This document shows, piece after piece, positions 26,735 to 41,200 of a stretch of DNA of 64,000 nt (positions are counted from its first letter, which is position 1; each line of letters starts with the position of its first letter). A program made the position numbers and the translations under genes. This DNA is from Penelope pileata (lineage: Eukaryota > Chordata > Aves > Galliformes > Cracidae): the NCBI GenBank assembly GCA_013396635.1, contig WBMW01003139.1:111761-175760 (forward strand), in the 5' to 3' direction. The notes under the pieces were generated by a model. That model saw only the letters and a list, made by a program, of their open reading frames with translations. It did not search any database and was not told where the DNA came from.

Positions 26735-29700
26735 GTAAGTCCATGCTTTTGGTTTTTTACATATTCCCTTTTACAAGGGGCAAAACAGAGTATCCATTTC
26801 TGAGCCTGGGGAAGGCAGAAGCGCTGGGGTACCAGAAGCACACCCTCATTGCAAGGCCAGTGAAGGCACCCTGGAGCCGTGCTCTGCCAGCTGAGCTCCC
26901 AGCCCAGGCACAGGGCTGCCTGGCATGCACCAGGGCTGGCCAGGCTGTGCCTGCAGAGCTGGCTGAGCCCCAGGGCAGGCGGGCACAGCGGTGGCACGTG
27001 GTGAGCTCACAGCCCTGCGGGACTCTGCTCAGCTCTCCTGTGGGAGATGCCACGGGCTCGCACGAGGAGCTTCAGAGAGGGGAAACGTCAGATTATTCCC
27101 ACAGCACACGCAGAAGCACAGCTGTGGTTAAGCACCAGCTCTGAGGTATTGCTCATTTGCATCGCGCACTACCTCAGGCGCTTTGATGTCTCACGGGAGG
27201 TTATGGTGCCCGCGGTGCCTGGAGCTCCCGCTCACCCCAGCGGGATGGCTGCGCTCCTGCTCCCCTCCAGGCAGCCCAGGTGGCCTTGGCTTTGCTCTGT
27301 CCCTGTCCCCATAGTGGCACGTTGAGCCAGCAGCAGCACGGCACCCAAGGGACGCAGCCCTGCTCACCCATTGCCACCTTCCCAGGAGCCAGCAAGGGAG
27401 CCAGGGCCAGGCGGGTGCCTGCGTCCCTTCAGGCACTGGGAGGATGCTCCTGCCCCAGCTGACTTCGTGCTGTAGCTGCCAGGTGGGGCACACCCCTGTG
27501 TGATCAGTGCTTGGTGCTGCCTGGCAGCGCCAGCTGTCAGCCTGTTGTCACAAAAAGAGCACTTCACTTCTGGAGCTTTTTGGTGCTCACCCATCAGGCA
27601 TGGGCTGCTCGGGCCTGGGAGCAATGCCAGTGATGCTGTCTTAGAGAGTGGGAAAGACAGAGCTGACCCTGATGGGCTCTCAGACTGGGGGGGGTCACTC
27701 CTTGGGGTCCATGCAGACACACCCCATTGCCATGAGGCCAGATCTTCAACTTTTGTTTGCTTTAAGTATATAGGATTTGGCTGCTGCTGCTGAGTTTTGA
27801 GGCGATAGACTCATCCCTTGAGTACCGCAGCAGAGCACAACACTGTATACATAGCACACAGATTTTGTGGCTTCCTCAAGCTCTGAGCTATGACTTCCTC
27901 CATCAAGCCCTTGGGAGCTGGGACCGCCTGACCAGGCTGAGCCACGACACCGGCCCCGCACAGGGCACAGCAACAGCCCGGGAAAGGCAGCACGCAGCCT
28001 GGCAGCACTCAGCGGCCGTTTGTCATTGCAGCAGCTGGGTGCTCTGTGAGTGCGTGTGTGTGCACACGGGTGTTTTGTCTTTTCCTCTATTGTTTTTTCC
28101 ACCCGTGGGCGTTACGAAGACTCAAATAATGCAAACTGCCCCACCACTGGCTGAGCCGGAGCCCCTGAAATGGGGGGGAGCACGCAAGGCAGAGGGCACA
28201 GCTCCTGGCCGGGTGCACGGGCACATCCTCACCGCAGCTGGCAGAGCCCGTGCCAGCTGCTCCATGCCTGCCCGTGGGGTGTGCAGCACCACCCCATCTC
28301 ACCCAGCGTTCGCCACGCGGTGATTTTTAGGTTTTAAAACTGAAAGCTCAGCTGACAGCACAGATGTTGAGCTCCACGTGCTGCATTTTCCTGGGCAGCT
28401 CCAGGAAAAGGCAGGAGTGCTGTGCTGGGGGGTGAAGCCCTGGCTGCCCCCCTCCCACCGAAAGGAACCTGCAGCACAACCACATGCTGCTCCCTGCACA
28501 CAAAAGAAGAGGAAAGAATCATTCCTACCCACTCATTCAGTCCCTTTCTGTCCTTCCTCTCCAGCACTCCACTGTTTTCCCTTGGGAACAGGGATGCCGA
28601 GGCCATCAGGACCAGACCAGCTGTTTTGGAAACAGGATGCCTGCGCTCAGGTGCAGTGCAAGCTCTGCTCAAATGCGTCAGCATTGCTGCCTTTCGCAGC
28701 AGGCGGGAGTGAAACTGAGAAATCTGAAGTGGAGGGATAACGCAACTGCTGCGCGAACAGCCCCGGGACGCTCGGCTCAGGCAGGCGTGGGGGCGTGGGG
28801 ACGAGCAGCAGCACCTGAATGTGGGACAGCAAAGGGAGCCCTGTCCCAGCGAGGCACCCAGCGTGGGGGCACCGGCTGCTCCATGGGGACCCCATGGCTG
28901 CAGGGCAGTGGTTGGGCCAGCAGCAGCCCCAGGAAAACCACGGGCTCCAGTTTGCACAGCCTGCAGGGCAGGAGGGAGCCACAGGGAGAACCGACACAGG
29001 AGAATGGCTGCTGCCAGAGCCCAGGGAACCGCAGCATCTAAAACCCAACCCTGCGTGTTACGAGTGGATGAGGATGGAGGGAAAGCTGCTGGGTGAGCAC
29101 AAGTCTGAAAGCAAAGTGTACCCTCTTACATATTCTAAAAACAAACAGATTCGATAACTTGGAACAATCTTCTGGTGAATATTTTGGAGACAGTGAGGGC
29201 AGAGGTAAAAATAAGGCTGATCTGCCCTGTGATTTCCTGCTGGTGGGAAAATAGCATTTTTAATGAGAAATGAAAGTTTCAGTGGAAAACATCTGAAATT
29301 TTGCTTTTCCCTAGAGCAACACCAGAGTATCCGCTACCATCAGCATTTCGTATAGTTTAATAACAAACAAGTGTAAATATCTGAGAATCAAGTCTGCAGT
29401 TCACAGCAGAGCTTTAGGCCAAACTCCTGCAGAGCAGCACCTCCCCCAGTGGCTCTGCCAAACCCCGGCTGCAGGAACTGCTCCTGAGGTAGAATCAGGT
29501 GAGCTGGGAAGTGGCACCCAAATTGTCTGTACACTGCCACCCAGCAGGCAAATGGAAAGCCCTAAAGCCCTAAAGCAGGTGTTTCTACCATCCCCTGCAG
29601 CAGGGTGACAACTCTGGAACGCGCTGGGAAGACTGCTCGGCCAGGAGCAAGCTACCATGCAGGATGCAGTGAGTCTGGAACACTGCAGGAGGAGGAAGGA

Positions 29701-32399
29701 GGAAAAATGAGGAGGAGCCACAGCTGGGACTTGCACAGGAACACTGCTGCTGCACTCCAGAAGGGCAGGAGGCTCTCGGAGGGCTTAAAGAGGCTGCAGG
29801 TTGCTCCGTGGCCAGAGCAGCAGCCCTTCCTGCGAGGCAAAGTGGCCCCAGCTCCTCTTTTTTCTTATCAAAGTGGAGTTTCAGAAGTGTCACTGCACAG
29901 AAACACGTATCTGATTCTGGGCACTTTTAAATGTAACAAAGGCATAGAAAAACCCACCAACAGGAAACTGGTTTCAGAAATTCAAATGGAAACAATACTT
30001 TCATGATAACCAGCCCTTACAAGACACAGCAATCAAGGCAGCCATTGGGCTGGTGCCAGTCCTCTTAGTGAGGATTCCTGGGGCACCGCTCAGGCACCAG
30101 CCCAGAGGGAGCCGGGAGCCCTCGAGCACCTTCCTGGCCAGGCACCAGCCCTGCTCCTGGAGGCAGCAGAGGGAAGGGCAGGTGTTGGAGTGACGCCTTC
30201 AAGTTCTTTCCACATGCTGCACCCCTAGTGTTGCAGGAAGGCCGATGCTCCAGAGACCAAGGAGCAGCTAGAACTGCTCGAACACATAATCCTGTTAACT
30301 CCAATGGCCCTCAGGCAGAACAAGTCCAGGCCTCTGAGATTTCACACGAGCATCCTCAGGCTCAGGATAGCCTGTGAGCATGAAAACCCCCTCAGCCAGA
30401 TGCTATCTAGAGACACAAATTCATTTCCTGACAATAACTACTAAAATACTGTAAAAGAGAACTTCCCTTTGATGAAGCGTTTCTCAGTGAAAAGATTATT
30501 CTTACTCAGTTATATTCATCCAGTTAAAACTCAACGCTGCTGCAGCCAGTTGTCATCTAGAAAAAACGGAAAGTAATCATCTGATTAGGATCTTTGAGCA
30601 CAACCAAACTCTGCCCCAGGACTGCAGGTGAGTTGCAGAGGCAGCGTGGTGGTGGGCAGCAGCTGTGCTTGAGCCAGAAACCTGCACCTGCACCTGTCAC
30701 ACAGCCTCACCCGGAATGGTGTCTGCGAGCTATGCCTGGGAGGCATCACACAACTCTGAAGATGCAAAGCGTTCAGGTCCTGATTTGTGTGTTTCTTGCA
30801 AACTGCAGCTATGCAAATCAGGTGAGGGTTACCAAGTGGACAACGTTCCCTGCAGCCTGCGGTTGTGTTGAGGGTTGGTGAATACTGACCTGCTCAGACA
30901 TGATGGGTGCATTTATGTGATCCTGTCCCGCTTCCCCATCCCCAGAGGGCCGTGGCATCCAGCAGCAGCTTCACAAGCTGTAGGGAAGCAAACAGCACAG
31001 CTCGCAGAGGGGAGTTCTCCACGCCTCGCCAGGGACCAGCATGGCAGTGAGTAGTTTGTGCCTGCATACCTCATACCAGGAGGAAAAGGACAGAGCACAC
31101 TTCTGGGCTACAGCCACAGCGACATGTGAAGCTTTTTGCTGCAGACACTGTAGGCAGGCTGCTGAAGTCTTCCTCTCCTGCCAACCAGCCCACACTGGTG
31201 AAGAAAGGCGCTGGCAGAAGCAAACCCTTCAGCTCTCAGCCCTGATTTCCCAGCCACAGTCACGCTGCTGAAAGAATCCTCCAGCAGCACATGCTGTGCT
31301 TCTCGCTAGCAGAGCGTTTGTTGGTGTCCTGCTGCTGCAGCCCCACCTGCAAACCCCTCTGCACATCATCTCAGGCTGGTGAGGCACATCCCATCACCAC
31401 CTACAAGTCCCTGACAGGGACCGGGCAACCACACCCCTCTGTAGCTGCTTTCTTAGAAACAGGGAGGCAGCCCCTCTTTCATGAAGACTTTAATTCGAAG
31501 ATGGCATCTATCTGCTCGCACGCTTCCTTCTACCCCAGCAGCATTCTTGGTATCGGTTTGGCACGGCTGGACAGCGGAGCATTACATGAAGCAAAACTCC
31601 AGGGTGAGTCCAACAAGAAGTTCTAGCCTATGCTGCAGCAAGAGACTGATGCAAAGAAAGGTGCAGGACTATGGAAAAAGCCTTCAGTGGTGAAGACTAC
31701 TGAAAAGAAGGACAGATTGCTGAAGATAACTGAAAGCTTCCATTGTAAGTTTTTAGAATAACATCCATCAGGAAGAGTTTAGGTCAAGTTCAGCCTGCTT
31801 GGAGGGACAGGGTGAAGTCTTGGGGCAGAAGACAGCCCCTCCCTGGCCTAACTTCAGAGCTACTTCAAGACATTGCTTTGAAATTCAGCACTCGTTCATT
31901 TTAAAGAGCTGCTTACTGTAGCGAACACAGATGTGTGTCACATCACAGAGGAAGCCACCAGCCTATCAGCTCAAAGAATGATCACGTTCTCCTCTCACGG
32001 TCCACTAGGAGGTTTTCCCAAGTGTTCCCAAGTCCCATTAGTCCTCCCCACTAAAAGCAATTCCAGTGTGACTTCCCCTGTGCTGTCCCAGAGGGAGAGT
32101 CCTGAGCACAGGGCAGAGCAGGCTGCACAACCACCACCCCCCTGCTCTCAGGGAAGGTCTCCAGGAGCAGTGATCAGTGTTTCAGAGCCCAGCCTGGTGC
32201 TGGCTGCCAGCAGCACTCACTACAGGGACCAGCACTCAGGGGTCAATAGTGGAGGTGATCTGCTTTAATACTTTTATCAAGGACCAGCCTGCACCGTACG
32301 GCCAGCAAGGCAAGGGGAGCAGTCCTGCTCAGTGCTCGAGTCACCACCTGCAGAGCTGGGCCCAGTCGGGGCTCCCCAGCACAGGGGCAGTGCTATGCC

Positions 32400-32540
32400 A
32401 GATTGGTGGGGGCTATCAGGAGGGGCTGGGCTACAGCATTCAGCTTAGGAGAAGCTGAGAGACTTCTGTTCAGCCTGGAGAGAAGGCAAAAGGAAGATTT
32501 TACCATCAGCTGCAGTTCTTTGGTGGGGACCTACAAGGAG
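32400..32540 (+). mobile_element. Old CR1 LINE fragment (probable)
   Basis: The segment around ttcagcctggagagaaggca and the following gggacctacaagga resembles the part of CR1 upstream of the 3' tail, with heavy divergence. No tail is present. Call made from family memory only. Confidence 0.45.
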
Positions 32541-34117
32541 ATGCCCAGGAAAAGCACAGGTAAGGAAGGCCTCCACGGTGAGCACAGTCACAGAACAGAA
32601 CAGAAGTGACGTGACTTTTCTGCTCCCACCTCCAGACATGGGTAAGCTGCTCTGATTCTGAAGGTAGCCCTCCTTTTGACAAACAACCTGCAGCTGCCCC
32701 TTCCAGCTAAGCTGCCCCAGAAGTCTAGAAAGCACTACCTCTCACCAGGTATCACATCTGAGAAAGCGTGCTGAGAACACACACCTCTCAGTCCTCCCCC
32801 CTGTGGAACAGGGCTGACAGAATTCCCTTATTCAAGCCGTTTCTGCGCTGCAGGTGTCCCAGTTAACCCACTTTGCTCAGCGTGGAATTGATGACTCGGC
32901 CTCCAACAAGAGGCTCTGTCTGCAGAGCCCTCCTCCAAGCACACACAAACAGAGCAGAGCAGCACTTCCTGTGTGTTTCAGCACTCACCTGCGATGCTGT
33001 CGGAGGCTACCTGCTTCCTTCAGACCCGAAATCCTCCGAGCTGCCGCAAAGTTTCTAGCAAACAAACTGAACACTTTCATTTTACACCAGAAACAACAAT
33101 CACCTGGGAAATCCCCCACCCACACCCCGGAGTCCATGCTTTGGGTAACTGGATCTCACCACGTACAGTTACATGGGTTCAGTGTTGCTTTTGAGAACTG
33201 TAATGTAAAAGTCACTGGGGTCAACTTTTAAGGTAAGCGTACAGAGCAGCTCAGAGCGAGCCCTTAAAGAAAATATTTTTAAAGGGCAGCTGAGAGTCAG
33301 GGACCAAAAGAAGTCTTCATTCTCCTTCTTCCCACTGCTCTCTTGCTTAACCCCACGCCTCAATAAATACAAACTACCAAGTGTACAGCTGCTCTCACCT
33401 GCCAGGCCCTGCTGGAGCTCTCTGCTGTTGCCTTTCACAGCTTCTCTATGATCTTCAAGTGGCCTTCTCATAACGGGAGCCACCGACACCTGGAGACATT
33501 GCCTCTCACTGTGCCTGACTCCAGTGCACATCCCTCTAGGGGACGCAGGAACACCAGGTGACAGCTGCACAGCCCCTCGCTGCAACTGGCCCAACAAAAA
33601 CAGTCATACAGTTCATGAAAGGAAGTTATAGAAAGGTAATTGAGAAGGAACATTGGGGACAGGCACTCTTCAGTTCTCAGGGGTGGAGCAGCAAAGGAAA
33701 CTGCACGGGAAAGGGAACAGTACAGCTCTCCCATCCAAATACTTCCCAGAGAAAGAGCTGAATAGAAGGGAACCATAAGCTTCCTCTTCCATTTTCTCCC
33801 AGAGGAAGCTCTTCCAATTCTGCTCTCTGGATGGCACACCAGGAACAAAGAACCAAGTCATCTTTCAGCAAGTACCTGCACAGGTGTGGGTAAAATCACA
33901 CCAGGAATTCACTTGTAACATTGGAATGCCTTATGTGTCTTGACAAGCCTGTTGGTTCCCTTTGGGACATGAAGAGTACAAAGACGACACAGGAGGCAGT
34001 AATGCACCTGAAACACCACAGGTGGAGTTCTCTCTTTTATACTCCGTGACCTGAATGCCTCCCTGCAAAATCCCTTCATTTCAGCATCTAAAGGGAAGAG
34101 GGGGCTATAAGAAAGAA

Positions 34118-34408
34118 GGGGACAGTCTCTATAGCAGGGTCTGGTGCAGTAGAACAAGAGGAAATAGCTTCAAACTAAGAAGATTTACATTGGATGTAAG
34201 AAAAAAGTTTTTTACATTAAGGGTGGTGAAGCACTGGCACAGGGTGCCCAGGGAGGTGGTGGAAGCCCCGTCCCTGGAGACATTCAGGGTCAGGCTGGAT
34301 GGGGCTCTGAGCACCTTGATCTAGCTGTAGGTGTTCCTGCTCACTGCAGGGGAGGTGGAGTAGATGACCTTTAAAGGTCCCTTCCAACTCAAATGATTCT
34401 ATGAAATT
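34118..34408 (+). mobile_element. CR1 LINE 3' fragment
   Basis: About 290 bases of the CR1 3' region, including the conserved block cagggtgcccagggaggtgg and the terminal caaatgattctatgaaat. The 3' end is intact and the 5' side truncated, as is usual for CR1. It lies just downstream of TADA1, antisense to it, and is nearly identical to the inverted copy at 11,409. Confidence 0.93.
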
Positions 34409-34945
34409 AATAGTAGAGGTGCTGTCCCTGCTCCGAGACAGTCATGCTGCTTCCTGGGATGGCTAAACCCTTGGCTGCACCACGAGGCACAGAGGCTGCC
34501 TCTTGTCCTAAGTCCAGGCAACTCCCAGAATGTTTGAACACAGCTACTCCACAAAAGGGGTGAGACAAAGACTACGCTGATAGGAAAACATCACCCAGAA
34601 CCCTGATTTTACTGCATATTTGGTAATAGTAAGAGATCCCTGTGACAGCCAGCGCTCACTTTCCATGTTTTGTGATGCAAAACAGTTCAAAACACAGGGT
34701 AGAAAAGACCTTCCCTTTTTGTCTTGTTTCCTCAGTTTCTAATTAGAATTTCCCCTGGTACATGTCAGCTTACACAACTGCCTGCCTTTGTGGCCCAAGA
34801 GCCCACCCCGTTTCCACTTAAATGAATGGAAAGGATCCCACCAACCGCAACAGAAGTTGGACAAGGCTTGTGGAAGCTGAGCCAAGAAGGAAAACTGTCT
34901 GAGAGGGGATGGCAAATAAACACACACACCCCTTCTTTAAAAACC

Positions 34946-35218
34946 AACTCTTTATATCCCCACATTTATTTTTCTTACCAAAAAAAAAAAAAAAGTCTTT
35001 GCAAACATATTTCATTCCTCCTTTCCAATTCAGTGGGATTGCTGCAAGCACTCCATGGCACATGGCTCTGGGGAAGCAGAGGTGATGTACCACTTGTATT
35101 ACCTCTATAGTATTTCCATAGGAAAAGCTGACTCATAACTTATGTCTTCCTTGAAATGTAGACACGGGTTTTTAAGAAGTGTCCAAGGAACACCAAGGGC
35201 TGACAGGGTTGCCTGGCT
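34946..35218 (-). other. TADA1 3' UTR with AATAAA signal
   Basis: The plus strand TTTATT at 34965-34970 is AATAAA on the TADA1 strand, about 250 bases past the stop codon, giving a short 3' UTR. A 15-A run at 34980-34994 (T on the mRNA strand) lies inside it. The exact cleavage site cannot be read from sequence. Confidence 0.6.
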
Positions 35219-38200
35219 CTAGCAGAGCAGGAGGCCCTCCTTGGCTGCCAGGCGCTGGCGATGGATCTTATCCTGCTGGAGCTCCTCGTGGTTTGGATGC
35301 CAGAGCTTCATGACAATTCTCTCAATGTTTAGAGCGTAAACAGTGTGTGCAGGAATAACTTCCTTGTGTACCTAGAGGTAAAAGAATACATCTCATGCTT
35401 TCATACTCATCTCCCCCAAATTACCCGTAGAAGAACCTGTCTCTGCTACAGGATGCTCAGAGCCAGCCCTGCAGAGCAGGAACACAGGCTGCCACGCACA
35501 AGGAGAGCTGCAACTTGCCAGCACAGAACAACAGCCTGTTACACCACTTTGTAATGGAGTAGCATGGTAAAGAAATCATCATTTTACTCCAAAACAAGAA
35601 AACCCCTCTGTTTGGCCAAACACAAACGTTTGATTATGATTCTTACAGTGAACATTCAGCCTCCGCAGTCTTGAGATCAAAAACCTCAAGGGCTGTTTGC
35701 AGCAACAGAGAACAAGGTGGAGGAAGAGGGCGTGGAATTTCTCAGTTAGCTTTAGCCATAGGGATTAGCCTGCAAGGCCCCAGGGCTGCCAGGGAGGGAC
35801 CCACAGACAGGCATCTCCAGAGGAAGATTCACCCTGCCCACATCAGACACCTCCTCCAAGGCTGGGGGAGGCACAGCTAACGCACTGCAACCGCCTGCAC
35901 ACCTGGATCCAGCATTCCTCTAAGCATCCACGTGGAACAAAAGGGAAAAAAGGACATGCCAGGCAAGGCATTTGCTGCACTGCTGTCAAAACCTCAGTCT
36001 AGCTTGATTCTCTGATCATATCAGAACCATCAAGGTTGGAAAAGACCACTGAGATCATCTAGTCCAACCATCCACTTCTGCGGTCTTGCTACGGAAGAAG
36101 AGTTCTTGCGTAGAGACAGGGATTTCCCCATCAACACTCTCCAAGCAAGGGGGACAGAACAGGCATTAGACCACGAGTTGACTGTGTGTTATCTGCTCCC
36201 TAGTAGCAGGAGCAAGTCAAAGCCAAATAATTGTATATTTGGGAGGGAAAGAAGGAAACAGACTCCGGGAGGAGTCAATCAAATCCCTCTCCATGCACAT
36301 AAACCAAATCCAAGAGTGGTAGCTGGTACTCAGGACAGCACTGCCCCGAGTGATGACAGTGTGACGTGAAGAGCTTACCTGTAATGCCTCAAAGAGGTCG
36401 TACATGTTCACTGGAGGGAGGGAGGCTGGCAAGGTGTCTCCAGAGCACGCTAGCAGCAGTGCTGCCTGCTGCTCAGCATCATCAGGTGGGGGCTGAGGGG
36501 CCAGGCTCTGACCAGCAGAAGGTGTCACACAGGTTGGAGGGCTGCAGACAGAGCAGGCAGCAAAACCTTTCAGTCAAAGCAGCAGCAGTACCCATGGATA
36601 CTTATGTGGATACACAGCAGGGGCTTGGCCCCAGGGTTTGCTTTTCTCTTATCATTGATTTCCCCTTTGTGTATACAAAATTCTGTCAGCAGTAATTAAA
36701 ATCTCTTTAAAATTGCAGTTTAATAAAAACAATGGAAACTGATCTTCAGCATGCTTCAAACACGATTTGGTACCTTTTGTTATTCACAACCAACAGTTTC
36801 CACCCAGCCTAAAAATTAAGGCACCCACAGCATTAAATTGAAAGCCATTAGCTGTTAGGCAGAGTTGTTTGAAATGGATCGCATTTGTGGTGCTATAACC
36901 AAATCTTAAAACACCCACGACCTCCTGTCAACTGCCAGAAGCTCCGTCATGGACAAACAACTGCCTTATCACACACAGTGCCAGACACAGCGGCAAAACA
37001 AGATGACCTTGGAGCTCTGCTGACTGGCAAGGCCTCCACAGGAGCCACTGATGCATTTGGACACGGGAAGTGACAGGATGGCAGCGTCATTCACCAACAC
37101 CTCATTCTTACTGCACAGCAGCGGTGCCCCAAAGGCTGAGCCCTTCTGCCCAGGGGCTGTTCCCCTGAGAGCAGAGGGATTCCTGTGTCACTTGCTACAA
37201 GCACCAATTAACAACATTCAGACGGACAGGGGTGACCTTGATAAACTGATAAGAAGGCAGAGGAGAGACTTAACATTGTCCTTAACTCTGCTGCTGAGAA
37301 ATCCCCACATCCTTCCTCCCTGTTCAGCAGCACAGCGCTCTGCCCTGCTACTTTCACAGTGCGTGAAAGCTAAACACCATTGTTAGCAGATTCCACTAAG
37401 TAAGAAGAAAAACTGAACAATAGAGTAATTTCAGGACTAGCAAATTACAATTGAAATTAACAGCGTGCTGAAAGCTCCTCACCACTCAATTAAATTGTTA
37501 TAAGCAACAACACTGTTCTTCAGATACGGCTGAGGGTTAACATTGCTTCCAAAGGCGTATTTGAAGTGGCCGTCCCGCAGCCGGTACGCTTTCCGCCGGG
37601 ATATCACAGATGTCAGGATGTCCTTCAGATGGTTCTGCAATGAGGAAACATTCTCAGTATCACCAGTTGACAAGACAGAAGGAGCCCTGCTATGACCACG
37701 AGGACCTACAGCCAAGGCATGGACAGGCTGCAGAGCATTTTCACTTCACCACCCCCCAGGCTGGACACAGACCACGGCACGGTGTGAGAGCACTGCACGC
37801 ACTGAAGTACAGTTCACAGATTAATGTGTGATGCGCTGCTTCAAATGTCACCAAGAGGTTTCTTAAATGCTAGGAAATTCCCAGCCCGATCCCTTTCAAG
37901 AGTTGAGATTTTGTGATTTGCACTAAGTGGTGTGCTCATACTGAAGTGCTGGCTCTAGAACTGCAGCAAAAAGCCACCCGTTTTTTCAGACCGTTGAGGT
38001 GTGTCGGAAAGCTGTTGGAGAAACAGCTGTCTGAAAAAACAAGCAGACAACTGCTTCCTGGTTTGGCCTCACTCCAAGATGAGGAATTGAGGTTGGCCTC
38101 CACACCACCACGTGGAGAAACTATCCACACTGAGCTCCGAGTAACTGCTGCATCGTGTGGACACGCCTGGGAGACGCTGGGTAACGCCACTGATGGCGAC

Positions 38201-41200
38201 AGCAGCACCAGCAGGCACTTCATTCACAAGTGCTGCCTGATCCTGCTACCTCCAAGCCAGATACTTTCACATGTAATAGTTATTTTTATTATTTTATTTC
38301 ATTTTTTTAAAATTGAACTCCTTAAAAAGGTCACTGCTTTTAAGTGACGGGAGCAGCATCGTCCAAACCAGCTACTCAAGTGTACCTAGAGCTCTTTCTA
38401 AGCACTTTGTAATTACCCCTCACAAGCAGAACATCACAGAATCGTTTGAGTTGGAAGAGACCTTTAAAGGCCATCTGGTCCAACTCCCTGCAGCGAACAG
38501 AAACACCCACAACTCAGTCAGGGTGCTCAGAGCCCCCTCCAGCATGACCTTGGATGTCTCCAGGGAGGGGGCTTCCACCACCTCTCTGGGCACCCCGTGC
38601 AGTGCTTCACACAAATCCAATACATTACATCTCTGACAGCACAAACCTGTACGCCCTCTGATTCTGATTTTATCCCTCCTGAGGCAAGTGGCAGAGCAGC
38701 AGGTTTCCTCTAGTGAGGGACGCTGCCCCATGCTGCACACAGAGCCTTTTGTTGATGGCACGGTGGGGACACCACTGCTGCCCAGCCCACGTCTCACCTC
38801 CACAGCATAAACCACTGCTGTCACTGCCTCCTCTGTGACATTGTCCAGCCCGTGCTCGTACGCAGTTACGATCATCCTTCCTTCTAGCTGGCCCCGCGTA
38901 GGAAGCATCATGGTATGGGAACACAGCTTCAAGTCATCCTCCTCCTGAGGATCTTTTGCCACAAACTGCTGGGCTCCAGACAACGGATTCTGAGGCTGGA
39001 ACCGGTGCTGTGATGTACAATATTAGAGCATAAGATGGTTACTTGGTCAGACTTCGGTTCATCTAGCCAAACATTACTTCTCCAATTGAAGAGCGAACAC
39101 CTACAAAACTTACAGCAGTAGGACAAGTGGAGTGATATCCCTGCCTCCCCCCAGAGCTCTCATCTAACACTCAGTGATCTGAGCCTGAAGGAATTCCTGA
39201 GCTAAGCTTGGTGTCCTTTTATTTAACGGCCCACCAGCTAGTTCTGCAGCACCCTGCACCACCCGTATCTCAGGTATCCACAACACTGCACAGCAAGAAG
39301 TTCTGCAGCATAACCACAAGCTGCCAACTCACGTCCTCCACTCACTCCGTCCTGCCCACCTGCCACATTCACTGGATTTCCCTGCAAGTGTCCAGCGTGG
39401 TCAGTCACTGTCCCTCTCACCTCTGTTCACACCAGTGATGATTTTACTGGACTTTCACATTTCTCAGTCACTTCCTTCTGTGCTGAAGAGTTCTCACCAA
39501 CTTAGTCATTTCTCATGCAGAAGCCCTTTGCTATTAGCTAAAAATACACACCCTTATTGTCTACCAACCGAACAGTTTCCTACCAAGAATCACCACAGTG
39601 ATCCTGAGCTTGTGTGATTCTTAAGGGATTCTTACACATCTTTAAAGAATAACAACTCAAACGGCCAAGTCTCAGTTCCAGATCTTGCACTCCAGCCTCC
39701 CTGTGCACTTCCAGTGCTCTAAGCAGAGTTGTGTTACTGTGCAATCACTGTTTCAAACATGCTCATGGCTGATGATTTCAGAGCTGGGTTGGTTATTCAG
39801 AGACAAAGTATCGCAGAACTTGAATTCATGCCGGAAGAAAGCACAATTCCCAGTCCAAGCATTGGAGCACGATTCCCTTGCTGCGCTTGTGGTAGCACCT
39901 GGGAACCCTCAGTTCCCAGGCAGAAGGGAAAAAAGGTAGAGAGGAACTGATCTCTGGGCTGAGACACGTGCGTGGCCCAGCCCCAACCTGCGAGGTAACA
40001 CCCTGACCCTGGCTCACCCAGCACTCCCAGGACTTCCGCCCCTCTGCTCTCCAGGACACAAACCTGGCAACCCTGAAACAAACCTTGCCACGAGGCTCTC
40101 ATGAGGCATCATGACAAAGGCATGCTTGACAAATAAACAACGAGTCTACAGCAAAGTGGATTTCTCACATCTTGGTTTCAGGAGAGGAAAAGGGGCCTGC
40201 TTTATTCAAAGGACAGTGTGGCATTTAACTCAGAACAAAAAACCAATCCACCCACTAGCGATGTGCAAGCAGGGTTCTCTCACAGTAATTTGGAGGACTT
40301 AAGCTTTCATTACAGGAAAGCTTCATGCTTGGAAAAGAAAAAAACACCTTTGAAGCGTAAGCAACTCTAAGAGGAAAGTGCTCTGGGAGACCAGAAGCCA
40401 GTTTGAATCAATCTGTGGTCATTCCCACAGATGTTATTCTGATAGCGAGGAATCATCAGGAAATATCAAGGCACTTCTCACACTCCTCAGGCATTCCACT
40501 AGTAAGACACAAGCCTCTTAAAATACACTTTACGTAATATTTACTATCAGACATTCCAGGAACATTGGTATAAACACGCACTAGAGATGTGGTGTAACAC
40601 AGGGTTGTCTGAGCAAAACAAATTCCAAAAGCCTTCTGCTACCCCACCACTTGTTTATCGGCCTCTCCTCTACTTGCTACTGGAAAGCGATGTGTTAAAA
40701 GATAACATGGATTGCCTTCTCCACTCGGGTGACAGCTGTGAGAAATGCAAACTATTTTAGCAGCTTCTACATACGATGAGCCTTCAGCAGGATTCACAGC
40801 CCTCTCAGGCACTGGTCTCTAAGGCACACGTATAGTGCCCAAATACAGGGCCTGGAGGTGTGGTGTGCACTTCAGCTGGGCCCAGCTGACTTCTCACGGT
40901 TGCAAGAGGCTCTGCATGCCCACCTTTCTCCCCTGCTCTCAGCTAAGTGGCTTTCTTGTCTTCCTCTGCACTGACTTTGGCATCCACCCAACCACAAGGA
41001 ATGCTGACCCAGCTGAATAAGTCAGCATGAAAAAACTGGGATTTTTTGTTTGGTTTGGGGTTTTTTTTTTGCTCGGTTAGCTTTCTGCCTTGTCAGAAAA
41101 CTGAACTAGATCAGAGTGTGGTCAGACACCTGACAAAGCCAGCTCACTCTCCCTTTCAACAAACTTAATTCAATTTCAACTGTCACATCAAATCCCACCC

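Larger units (their letters stand above)
13200..34945. other. Gene-poor interval between TNFSF4 and TADA1
   Basis: This is 21.7 kb without a recognisable protein-coding gene. ORFs up to 256 codons exist on both strands, but they overlap each other, have low-complexity composition and match no family I know. Items worth separate entries are the (CTGC)n run, a CpG-rich patch, a CA/TG tract, a possible isolated exon and two CR1 fragments. Regulatory elements for TNFSF4 or non-coding RNAs could be present and would not be visible by reading. Confidence 0.6.

Noticed and set aside
26560..26997. Minus-strand ORF of 145 codons with a strongly hydrophobic Leu-rich segment resembling a membrane span
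   Set aside because: It is the antisense of the exon-like block at 26,566-26,734, where CAG/AAG-rich sequence reads as Leu-rich. No signal, domain or splice support.
34980..34994. Fifteen-A run considered as the tail of a processed pseudogene
   Set aside because: It lies in the TADA1 3' UTR antisense to the gene, and no retrocopy sequence precedes it.
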